Source: Aurifilum marmelostoma (taxonomy: Eukaryota; Ascomycota; Sordariomycetes; Diaporthales; Cryphonectriaceae). Taken from it: DNA of 64,000 nucleotides. The number at the start of each line of letters is the position of its first letter. Positions within the stretch are counted from its first letter, which is position 1. A program made the position numbers and the translations under genes. Location: NCBI GenBank assembly GCA_027559495.1, contig JAMXSV010000019.1, positions 310,001 through 374,000 of the forward strand. The letters run 5' to 3'. Of the stretch, positions 34,746 to 44,830 are shown piece by piece. The notes under the pieces are model-generated. The model was not told the DNA's origin and did no database searches. It saw only the letters and a list, made by a program, of their open reading frames with translations.

Positions 34746-35433
34746 ATGGCCGCTAAGCACACGCTCTACGACGCCTACTTCCCCCTGGTCCTCAAGACCC
34801 TCGACTCGGCCGACATCATCCTGGCAAAGGCCCAGGCACATGCCAAGGAGAAGGGAATTGAGGCTGATGCTGAGTACATCGACGCGAAGCTCTATGATGA
34901 TATGTATCCACTGGCCAAGCAGATTTCAACTCGTGAGTATATGGGTCTTCCGCTTTGCTTAATCGTTCACTAGGGCATTTTAACAACCGGGAACTAGTGT
35001 CAAGGATCATCAAGAGATCCATCACACACCTGACCGGCCTCGCGCCCGAGGAGTGGAGTCTGGAACCCGGAAAGACCTTTGAGGAGGTATACGCCGTAAT
35101 AGAGAAGACCCGTGATCTGGCAAAGCAGGTCAAGCCGGAGCAGCTCAACGGCAGGGAAGACGAAGTCCTCGATATGTAAGCTACACGTGGTGCTATACGT
35201 CCCGTTCTGTCTTCCCTTCACTAGGACAATTCCGATACTGTACCGAGACTGACACACCCGGATGGACCAGCATGACGCCTGGTACCGACAGAAAGGCAAC
35301 TGTGGGTCTCTGGGTTTCATCGTGGCTCGTACCGAACGTTCTCTTCCACCTTGTCACCACCTATGACATCCTTCGGATGAAAGGTGTGCCTCTGGGCAAG
35401 ATGGATTACATCGGGGCTTTCATATCGGAGTAG
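34746..35433 (+). CDS. DUF1993 family protein
   Basis: Three exons (34746-34932, 34998-35175, 35271-35433) give 175 residues, the usual size for DUF1993 (DinB-like helical fold). Landmarks: LYDAYFPLVLKTLDSADIIL at the start, AKLYDDMYPLAKQIST, FEEVYAVIEKTRDLAKQV, KPEQLNG, and the C-terminal VPNVLFHLVTTYDILRMKGV with GKMDYIGAF. The His in LFHLVTTYDILR is typical of the family. The family is common in fungi and bacteria with no firmly assigned reaction; some members sit in metabolite clusters. It is convergent with the next membrane-protein gene. Membership of the polyketide cluster is possible but not shown. Confidence 0.88.
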
Positions 35434-35702
35434 GATTCTCGAAGTGGACTGGGAAAAGTCTCATCCCTTTCTGCGAAGTGAGGATGAGAAGGAGAATATG
35501 AGCCGGTCGACCTTGTTCGCCGGACTACAGCAATCGCAGTGGTGGTGGTAGTGAACAGGTCATGCTTGGACTAGCAATAGGCTCTAAGTACACCAATGGA
35601 TTGATACCCAACGAGGTCGCGTCCTGAATGAAAGGCATCCTTGAAGAAGCCCAATCAGCCGAGTTCTCACTTGTGGGCACCTTTTGCAATTCCTGGCTAC
35701 TA

Positions 35703-37671
35703 TCAGTCACTTTTCAGTCTTGCTCCGATGCCTTCCCATGACTTCTTCAAAACCTCATCATCACCCGGATCAGCTATGTTGTCTGCAAACATCCCATCAG
35801 ATGATTTGACGCCAGACTTGGATGTTGCATGAAGCCATGTTATTGAATCCGAGTTCCAAGACCATAGTAGTACGATCCACACAAAGGCAAGCGCTACTGC
35901 CTCCACTATGATGAACCATTTGTACCTGACAGGATCCAACGTGATGCTCTCGTGAGGCGCCACGAGAGACACCTGTGTGTAATATTCAGCAGGCAAGCCC
36001 TGCACGATTTCAGGCCCCTTCGAGCCGGCGTTGCCGTAATTATTGGCAGTAAAGAACCACATTGGGAACGCTAGAATGGACTGCAGGTTCAGCAACAGCA
36101 AGTCGTATGCGTCTGACTCTGGCAAGTGGGCTGCCGCATCCCAGAAGTCTTCCACAATATGTTCAACAGGGTAGGGAACGTTGGTTGTGGTGTGATGCAT
36201 TAGCCAGTGTAGCGCGTACTTGTACGTTGTCATGTCGTCGATCTTCGTGACACGCTGGGCTTCGGTTAGAGCGTGGATAGAGACGATTCTGAAGGTCGTG
36301 CGGTCGATGATTACGCTGGCTTTTCTGGCGTAGGACGTCATCGTGGTAGTAACATTGGGCAGCGAGGCTGACGGATCATCACAGCTGGGGTCAGCTATGC
36401 CATTGAGGCACACGAAAAGACCGGCGCTCAGTTCCCCTGTAGTTCCGCCGTCGACTTCTCCTACGCAGATGCGAGCTGCGATGTTAACACCGGATGAAGA
36501 CTCAACGACACTGCAGGCTCCACTGGTGAAGGTGCTGGGAGCAGGCTGGGAGAACTCAAGCTGGAGGGCAGGGGCGCTGTCGATCTTGGCGAGAGGATGG
36601 GACACGTAACCGCCGGGTTGTGGCTAATCGAATGTGAGTTTGCAAAGTCAATTCAGAACGGGTGGCCGATGCACAGTATTAAGCCGTCTCCAGTATCTTC
36701 ATTTAACGCTCTTCTCTTCACCCAAAGCACCTCCCGTCCTTGAGGGAATCCGTCGATGCTGAATCGATGTACTCACAGGGGTTACAATGTGGAAACCTCC
36801 ATTGATGAGATATGAGAAGCATCCAGGACCGTGACATGAAATAGGGTCGGAGGGAACGGAATATATAGAGTCTTTCACTAAATTGTAGGGCACGCCATGA
36901 TATGTGTCGGGAAAAATTGGGTATCGGTCATAAGAATCGGCTGGGGGGCACGTGGACATTGTTGATGAAGGGGAACACGTAGGAGCCATTGAAAGCCCCT
37001 ACACCTGCTGTGACGTCGTAGGTGTATGCAGTGTCGTAGATGGTTGACGTGTCGATCCGGACTATTATCATGCACGGAGTCAATATTGAATAATGAATAA
37101 TGAGCGCCCAAGGACTGTGGAGCTCTTACAAAACAATGCCAGTGCTGAAATATACATAACAGCTTGCGTAGTGCCTCTGATATAACAAATATCACTTAGC
37201 ATCCTTCACATTCATGGGTCGAAAAGGGTCCGTAGGTTTGAGACATTACCTGACGAAGGTCCAGAGCCTGTCATTCCAGCTGGCCGTGGGTTGCGTGAAT
37301 AGCTGGAGTATCACGAAAGGCCCAATCGCACTTCCTGGCGGACCAAAGACCTTATCAGGTGAAAGCCCAGCTCTACGACGCATCAAAATCCATCGTATGA
37401 TATCAAAGCATGAGTCGACCGAGATGGCTGTCAGTGTTGTCGACATAGATAAAAATGTGCGAGCAATCGAGAGCGTGGCGCCGGCGCTGATCCGCTTCAC
37501 ACTGTCTCCAAGGGGTTGGTTATGGTCCGACCTATGCTGGTTGGTCAAAACTGTCTGAAGAATCCATACTGTGATCGCGAATATGAACGGATTCATGATG
37601 CCCAGGATCGAGACGACCCGCCGAGCATCGGATACAGGATCGGACGCCGAAGGCGAGAATGGTGTTGTCAT
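35703..37671 (-). CDS. Large fungal membrane protein with an apparent frameshift
   Basis: Four exons (37671-37250, 37176-37130, 37061-36777, 36623-35703) give about 557 residues if one base is skipped. The N-terminal half has membrane segments (GIMNPFIFAITVWILQTVL; others around SIARTFLSMSTTL and PFVILQLFTQP). A long Cys-bearing, glycosylatable ectodomain follows (GAFNGSYVFPFIN; DPSCDD), and one last membrane helix (WFIIVEAVALAFVWIVLLW) precedes a short acidic tail. In exon 3 the frame changes between FPFINNVHVPP and ADSYDRYPIFPD, at six G on the + strand (36943-36948); five G would keep both sides in frame and also satisfy the splice phase of the exon. I do not recognise a functional family. 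It resembles the neighbouring membrane gene at 28.6-30.1 kb only in general design. Confidence 0.68.
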
Positions 37672-38459
37672 CTTGCGAGACGAAGCTTTTGTTATTTCGT
37701 TCCGCTGTATCTGCACTTGAAGGACTGTCGTCTCCTTCAGAGGAGATGGAAGGCATTGGATGGTTCCTTTTTTTTTTTTTTTTTTTTTTTTTTGGCCTTT
37801 CCCTATTGCCAGTCCTTCAGCCGGGAAATTGCCGCAGGCTCATCAAAAGTCTACCTAACTGGCCTTAAAAAGGAGCTCAGCAGACCCACTTGGCAACCTC
37901 GGCAGCTGTGCAGGAAACAAGATTATCAGTCACGGCAGAGTTGCGGGTCACCACAAGTCATTTCGACATTCGCTTACTTGTGTACTGGGCTGGAATTGGC
38001 TACATGGGGAAACGGTCTCAGCTGCACCGATATGGCGCATCACCCTCTCCGGGGCATCGCCGTCACTAGCCAAGGTATTCTTTCCAAGGCATAATTATCT
38101 CGTTGCGCAAAAAATCGACGTGAATGTGATATGCTTTGGCATCGAATCAGAATCGGTTGTAACATTTTCCAAATGCTACTTAGGTAGTCCGTAGCAGCTT
38201 TTGTGTGAAAAGATGACGTTTTGTCTTATTATCAACGCACCCTGTTGTTTGCATAAATATAATCAAGCCATTGAATGGTATCAATATTATCGTTAACTTT
38301 TTTACCTTCTTAACTTACTTATCAGATGATAGAAGGGCCAGGGTTGTCATTTCATCACCGTTGACAAGTTCTCGCTATCATGCAAAATAGGCGAGCCCAA
38401 AGCATGATGCATCTTGTCAGCATCACCCCGCCCGTTCTCACTTCTTTATCATCTCTTCG
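37672..38459. other. Intergenic stretch with a long poly-T tract
   Basis: Promoter side of the membrane-protein gene and 3' flank of the zinc-cluster gene. No gene supported. It contains the longest homopolymer of the window, T at 37768-37793. Confidence 0.45.
37768..37793. repeat. Poly-T tract (26 T)
   Basis: Unbroken run of 26 T about 100 bases upstream of the minus-strand membrane-protein gene. On that gene's coding strand it is a poly(dA) tract, which in fungi can exclude nucleosomes and act as a promoter element. Confidence 0.9.
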
Positions 38460-40932
38460 TCATTCCGGCCACTGCATGGACCACGTCTGCGGATACCCCA
38501 TCTCAAGGTTCGCCTCCAAAGCAGCATCCACTGCGCTCAGATCAAAACCAGGATCAAAGTGTACAAAGAGATCCACGTCTGAGATGTCATCCCAGGGCGG
38601 CAACAATGGCGGCACACACTCAACTTTCTCACCCTGGTGCTGTAGATCCTGCCCCGTAGATGCGCTCTCGTCTACAATGGTTGTCGGAGTTGGCTCTGTC
38701 GGCGTCTGTGGGTTGGTGACCTCGCTCAACGCGAAGGCGGCCGCAGGATGATCCTCGCTCGGTCGTTGCCCACCACCCAGGCGACTTGTCTCCCCTGCGC
38801 TTCTCAATTTCTCTTCATTCTGCTGCACCTCTGCTCCACGGCTGCCCACCTCACCAGACTGAGCATCACCTGATTTGCTGCTCTGGACCTCTAGTCTCGT
38901 CGGCGCTGCTTGTCGCGGCGTGGGGGCTCCCGTCCCAGCCGCCGTACTTGCCATCGCTGTAGCGCTATGGTTCGAATTATTGTTGGCAAGCCCCTTGACT
39001 GTCTTGTCCATCTCATTCAAGATAGCGATACCCAGGCCCGCGTTGAGCCTCGCGCCGGTGTATACGTCTCCCAGGGAGTGCAGCAGGCCGACAATTTCCA
39101 CGAAGCGGGTCCTAGCTCTCGATCTGTACATCGAGATTTTTGAGTAGCGCATCTTGAGGTAGACCACGCTCAGGGACAGAGCGACGGCGTAAGGGACAAA
39201 AGGGAGGATGTAGATGCTGTCGGGAATAGCCGAGGACGGCTGATGGGGAGGTAGCGAGGACACGACCGAGTCGACGATGCGATCTGCTGACAGGGAGCGA
39301 CGGGCATTGATGCTGGGGTGAGGAAGGTTGTTGGTGTGGTTGGATGGGTCTTCTGGGGAGATGACCTTGCGATTCGCGTGCTTCCGACAGGACATAATGG
39401 AGACGGCATGGTAGAAGACCTCGATGGTGGCTTAAGTTTGCAATTAGCTGTCAGTAAATGTCTGCCAATCTTCATATCATTCCTTGCCCATTGAGAGCTT
39501 ACCAAGAAGCGAAGAGGGCATTTTCTCGGCACCAGCGTCAAGAATCATGCTCTCAAAGACAGGAAGCTCAACCGAGTCAACTCCTTCATAACGGGGACGG
39601 TATAAAGAGATGACCCTCTGGAGTATCTCTGTCACTTTCAGAAACAATTTGAAAGCAGGCGGTTCCTGTCGCTCAATACATGCCTCCACATCTCGGTCAA
39701 TGTCGCGCTCATGCAAGAGGCAAGGCCGGCCGTGAAAGCCTGCGCTCATGCGGTCGAAAGCCCAGAGCAAGCAAAATAGCCTCTCCGCGTCGGTATCGTC
39801 AGAGCCCTTGCCGTACCCACGAAGGTGGATACCTAAGGTCTGCATATAGTGCACGGCCTGGCTGAAGATCAAGGGCGACACGTCTCTGTCCGAGGCATGG
39901 CGCGGCTGGTAGAAGAGGAACATGAAGAGGAGGACACGGATGCGGTCTACACGATCGCTCAAGACGTCTGCGTCGAGGGAAGCGAAGATAGCCTTGGCTT
40001 GCTGGTGGTGGAATTCTGCAGGGGACAGGAGGGAACCGCCCTCGTCGGCGAGGTGGAGATGATTTTGTGCGGAAGGATCGAGGCCAGCTGCCAGGGAAAT
40101 AACCTGCCTGAACACACTGTATCTGATAGACGACACGTTGGATTCTTTGATGGCAGAGAGATCTGAATCGTTGAGTATGGGCAGGATAGGATGGATTCGC
40201 TCAGAGTAAATTTGGTGGAGATATCGGTAGTCTGCGGCGGGCGGGCAGACAACAAGGTCCTCGTCTGCTCTGACATGGTCGAATGGCCTTCGCTGACGGC
40301 TACCAAGAGGCAGCATCGCCTGAACCTGCTTTCTGGCCGTACCGGACAACATCTCCGAGCTCTGGCCCTGTCCATCCGAGCTCTGGGTCAAGTGGCGCAT
40401 CCAGGTTCCAATTCCGGAGTGATTTCGATGGATCGACGGCTGTCTCGGATTTGGCTGTCCGTCTCCTGCATGGATGAACACGCTTTCTGGAAGTAGGTCT
40501 CCGACGAAACGTGAAGTCGAAAGCTCCAGAAGATGCGAGGCTACTGATGCCTCGATGCCTAGGGAGCTGCTCGTCTTAGAAGAAGAAGCTGACGGGCCCG
40601 TTGTGCGCGATTTTATATGTTGTCCACGATGTTGCGGCGCCGACTGTGGCACTTGGGACAATGACCCCAGATGACTTTTCTGAACTGAGCCAGTGTCTCT
40701 GCATCCATGAGGGCATTTCTTCTATTCCATCTACTCAGTACTGAGCCGATAGTGACGGAGAGGTACAAATGAATTAACCGCAACCGACCTTTTTCTTTCG
40801 GCAGGCCTCACAGGCTTGCTGAACCTGGCGGCGCTTCACAGGCAGTCCATCCTCATCCGAGGCCACAAAGCGGACTGGGCGTTTTTGTCCAGAAGGAGGA
40901 GATCTCCCGCTGGCATTCTCCGGAGGTTCCAT
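38460..40932 (-). CDS. Zinc-cluster transcription factor, ACR-2-like
   Basis: Three exons (40932-40789, 40721-39503, 39430-38460) give 777 residues. The DNA-binding head reads RRQVQQACEACRKKKKKCPHG (residues about 33-53, rebuilt across intron 1), a CX2CX6C cluster followed by one further Cys. The second half of a classical six-Cys cluster is not apparent, as in the ACR-2 type of fungal regulators. The adjoining STSRFVGDLLPESVFI is a hallmark of that group. A fungal-specific middle homology domain spans about residues 150-480 (YSERIHPILPILN, LLFMFLFYQPRHASD, LLWAFDRMSAGFHGRPCLLHERDID). A membrane-like helix (YILPFVPYAVALSLSVVYL) and a long low-complexity acidic tail follow; the tail may be the activation domain. 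It would act in the nucleus and is the best candidate for the cluster's regulator, although it lies 10 kb from the PKS. It is divergent from the oxygenase gene. Confidence 0.9.
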
Positions 40933-41631
40933 TGCGGTGTTTGTTGATATGCAGGCGGCGGCAGAGGCGGCGGAGTTGCAGATCCAGGCTTGACAGGAGG
41001 AGGGCTGATGATGATCGTATGATTGATGATGCGCCGGCGGGCCTCACCAGCGAGAAGAAGGGGAAAAGAGACGGGTACAGAAACGTCGGCATATCGAGGA
41101 CCATACAAAGCCGATAAATTGTCTATTCCATCCACAAAACCAACCTGATCGTGAAGCACTTTTCTTTCCCAGAGAGCCTATCTCACGAGAGGTGAGGTGA
41201 GGTGAGGCAAGATTCTTGGTAAAGAATGTGAAGACGGAGGTTTACTACTTATGGTATCTCCGCCGTCTATGTAGACCTTAAATAGCTATGCCGAGTTCGG
41301 CTTTTCCGCCCGTCCGCGGGGTCGTGGGGAAGATTATTTTACCCCAGACAGAGAGACTATCTGTAAAGTTGGGGACCCTGCTGAATCAGGATCCTGTATC
41401 AATTACTGCATTAGTAACTTACTCGAAATAGCAGTTCCGCTGTCGTCTCCCTTCAATCTATGTGCATAAGGCAAACGCCACCCGCTGAGAACCGATTACT
41501 GTAGAACTTAAAACCATATCCTTATCCGTCTCTCATCATCATCTTCATCGTCAGTCACGGGTGCCTATCACGGTGCAAACGAATAAAGGCAAAAGAATTC
41601 CATCCTCGGTTCTGTCCAGGACATCAGACCC
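40933..41631. promoter_or_regulatory. Divergent promoter region of regulator and DUF1479 oxygenase genes
   Basis: A 699-base region between two genes read outward. It includes a short GAGGT tandem repeat at about 41189-41208 and AT-rich segments near 41275 and 41500. No other gene supported. Shared regulation is possible. Confidence 0.5.
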
Positions 41632-43413
41632 ATGCTCCGAACCACAGTAAGACGAGCTGTCCAGCCATCATGGACACCACTCGTCATCAGCAGTCAGAGG
41701 CGTACAGTCGCCATGGGCGCAATGGCAGCCGCATCCCATACCAAGAGGGAAGGCGATATATCAGACTCCTTTGCATCTTTGGCCGGCATTAAAGACGAAC
41801 CTCTGCCGGACCAGTTCCGGCTGCTCAAGCTGTCACTGGTCGAAGGGCGCGAGGAGAAGATCAAGGCAAGCTGGAACGCTCTGCTCGAGCGCCTCCGGAT
41901 CGAGAACGATATCATCGCCGAGGAGGGGTCAAACGTTATCCCCGAAGTGCGCTTTGATCGGCTTCATGACGACCTCGAAACCACAAAGGCCGAAATCAAG
42001 AAGCGTGGCGCTGTGGTTGTTAGGGGTGTAATCCCGGAGCGGGAAGCCCGTGGGTACAAGTTTGAGCTGGATGAGTATATCCGTAAGAATCCACAGACCA
42101 AGGGTAAGTCCTCATAAGTTCGTTCTCTCTCTCTCTATATATATATGTGTGTCTCTCCTCTTCTGGTTTTTGTTTTTTATTCCTCTCACTCAACCCATCG
42201 CGCTATTCTCTTCAAACTTTGGGCACCTGTGCGTCTCTTTGCTCACCCAAATTTCTTGAAAGGGTTCCCTGCACACGATCCTCAGGTATGGGAATTGTAC
42301 TGGTCGGCGCCACAACTGCGCGCCCGCTTGCATCCAAATTTCATGGTCCTCCAAAAGGCGCTCATGACATCAACATGGCACACATCAGACCCAAAATCTC
42401 TCGTATCCATCTCCAATCCCCTCTCCTATGCAGATCGCCTGCGCATACGGCAGCCAGGAGACGCAACTTTCGCGCTCGGCCCGCATGTGGACGGTGGGAG
42501 CGTGGAGAGGTGGATGCCCGAGGGATATGGTCGGGGTGGTACATATAACGCCATACTCAAAGGAGAGTGGGAGTCCGAGTACGACCCATGGGATGCCAGC
42601 ACGAGAGTGGATGCCGTGAACGATTTGTACAACGGCCTGGGAGCCTGCAGTGCGTTCAGGATGTTTCAAGGCTGGATGAGTATCAGCGAATCTGGGCCCA
42701 GGGAGGGGACCTTGCTGGTGAGCCCATTGTTGAAACTGGCCACAGCGTATGCGCTGCTGCGGCCATTCTTCCGGCCTAGGAACACCGTGGATATGGAGAT
42801 GGCAAAGCCAGAGAGCCTGGCAAGGCAAAGATTCCTCGCCCCCGAGAACTGGGAATTTACCAGCGGTGAGAACATGACGAGCGAGATACCTGGGGCGACT
42901 CCTGGATACGGCATGGAGTTTCCCAAGTTGGCCATGCACCCTCATCTAGAGCTGGACAGGACTATGGTACATGTGCCCCGAATAAAGCCGGGCGACTATG
43001 TGGCATGGCATTGTGACAGTAAGTCGGAGTTTATGTCCCACCTTTGAAGAAACTGTGTGTATTACCGTAGCTAACACAACAAATTCACAGCAATTCACGC
43101 AGTTGACTTCGAGCACAAGGGCAAAGCAGACTCGAGCGTTCTATATATTCCCATTTGCCCAGCCACTGAGATCAATGCCGATTATGTCCGAAGGATGAGG
43201 GATGCATGTGCCAGAGGCACCCCTGGTCCCGACTTTCCTGGTGGTAAGGGTGAGTCTGAGCACGTCGGCCGACCAGACGAGGCCTTTATCAGGTCCGTCG
43301 CTGGAGAGGACGGGCCAGCCTCTGCCGGTCTCGAGCCCCTGGTAGAGCCTGTGGGCGGCAGCGAGGGAGAGAAGGAGATTATCCGAAGGGTGAATAAGAT
43401 TTTGGGCTTCTGA
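41632..43413 (+). CDS. DUF1479 (YbiU-like) Fe(II)/2-oxoglutarate oxygenase
   Basis: Three exons (41632-42103, 42263-43018, 43091-43413) give 516 residues. Residues 1-35 are rich in Arg, Ser and Ala without acids (MLRTTVRRAVQPSW...), a likely mitochondrial leader; a second ATG at codon 28 could give a cytosolic form. DUF1479 landmarks follow: KKRGAVVVRGVIPEREA, KGFPAHDPQVWELYWSAPQ rebuilt across intron 1, GPHVDGGSVERW with the HxD iron ligands (His near 231), FRMFQGWMSISESGP, and PGDYVAWHCDTIHAVDFEH carrying the distal His, rebuilt across intron 2. These residues fit an active jelly-roll oxygenase. The substrate is unknown. Family members are often annotated as hypothetical and appear both in primary metabolism and beside biosynthetic genes. 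It is convergent with the next gene, 161 bases away. Confidence 0.88.
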
Positions 43414-43574
43414 GCACGCATATTGATTACATGTATTGGATGAGATAGCAACACAGGCTGAAATCGTTCGTGCCAGACTTACTTATCTGGGGGCGTGGTA
43501 AGATCATCTCTTTCTAGCAAATTTTTTAACATTGTTACAAACTCCGGGAAACATCAGCAGTTTTACCCAGATCT

Positions 43575-44830
43575 CTACCTCTCCTCCCTCGCCCCCTCAC
43601 CACCGTCCCATGGGAAGGTGACATACCTCCCCTCCCTCGACGCAGCCGGATTCAAGGACCGCCTAGGCATCATCAAGGGCGGATATGGTACAATCTCAGT
43701 GACTTCCAGAGCAGAGCTTGCATCCGAGCCCTCACTGCTGCTACCGTTCAACCAACTTCTGCACGGTTGTTTTAATTCTTCTCCCACAAATGCTGCCACC
43801 TTTGCTCTCTCATTGCTCTGCTCGCCGGACGAACTATGTATTCCCATCATTGTCTGTAATTCCTGCCTAAGCCGTGGAGCTGGAGTGAGTCCTGTGCCAT
43901 AGCGCCATGCTGTAGCGCTGGAGCGGCTCATCGTGGAGTTGTACGTGGTCGAGCACCCCAAGCTGGTAGCACTCGTGCGATGCACATGAGAATCGCTTTG
44001 TCTCGCGCGGGATTGATATGGGAGCTCTGGTAGAAGCGGTGGCCATTCATTGTAGTGGTCGGTCTGCACCAAAGGAGTTTGGCCCGGTGAAAGCGTGCCG
44101 CCCGCGGGCCAGGAATACAACTGGGGATGATGTCTAGGCGGCGTCGTCACTGGATTCAGCCGTAGTGGCTCTGCAATTCGCATTGGATTGGCAGTTCTAG
44201 TGATGGCTCTCTCGCGATTCCGGTCTGCATTTCTGACCGATGACACTGCATTGGGCGTGGGAGCCCGGCGTGGGTCGGTATCGAATGGGGTGGGTCGACC
44301 TGTATAAGACGAACTGCGTGGTGCACTGACTTTTTCGGGTTCTTCGGACGATTTTGGGAATAAAAACGTAAGGTGGTAGCGTGCATATCGTCGATAGCAG
44401 ATGTATATAGCGGCAGCTATGATTATAAAGAAAGATACCTGGGCAGCTAAGTCACGTTGGATCAGACTTGGTAATATTACGTGGTGTAATTATATATACG
44501 AATTGGGAGCTTCCTGACTGGAGGTCCTCCTTACTTACCTGCTATTCCTGCGATGGCTCCTAATGATATTCTCGCTTGGTAATCGTTACCAGCCATTGTA
44601 GGAGATGCAACCCCCGAAGTGGTGGTATTTGCCATGGTGAAAGCGGTGGAGGTCGTGATCGTGGTGGCGCTTGAGCCAGCCGAGATGTGGGACGCATGGC
44701 TGGCACAAGGCGACGCGAATGAGTGTGGAGTTGTAGAAGCCGTATTCAGTGCTGCTTTTGATATTGACGAAGTTGCTGCAATAGGTAGCGAATTTGTTGG
44801 CGACTTGTCTGCCGTTGACGTCGTAGACAT
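43575..44830 (-). CDS. Ser/Thr-rich single-pass membrane protein
   Basis: Two exons (44830-44539 and 44446-43575) give about 387 residues. The N-terminal half is Ser/Thr/Ala-rich, as in O-mannosylated ectodomains. One membrane helix (ISLGAIAGIAAAQVSFFIII, continued by AAAIYICYRRYAR) is formed across the intron. A roughly 250-residue cytosolic tail, rich in Pro, Arg and Ser, follows. The design resembles fungal wall-stress sensor-like proteins, but I see no Cys-rich WSC domain. The start is doubtful: the ATG at 44828-44830 gives no signal peptide, and an upstream exon (44977-45220 region) can be joined in phase through a GTTAGT donor and an AG at 44851-44852. Function is unknown. Confidence 0.6.
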
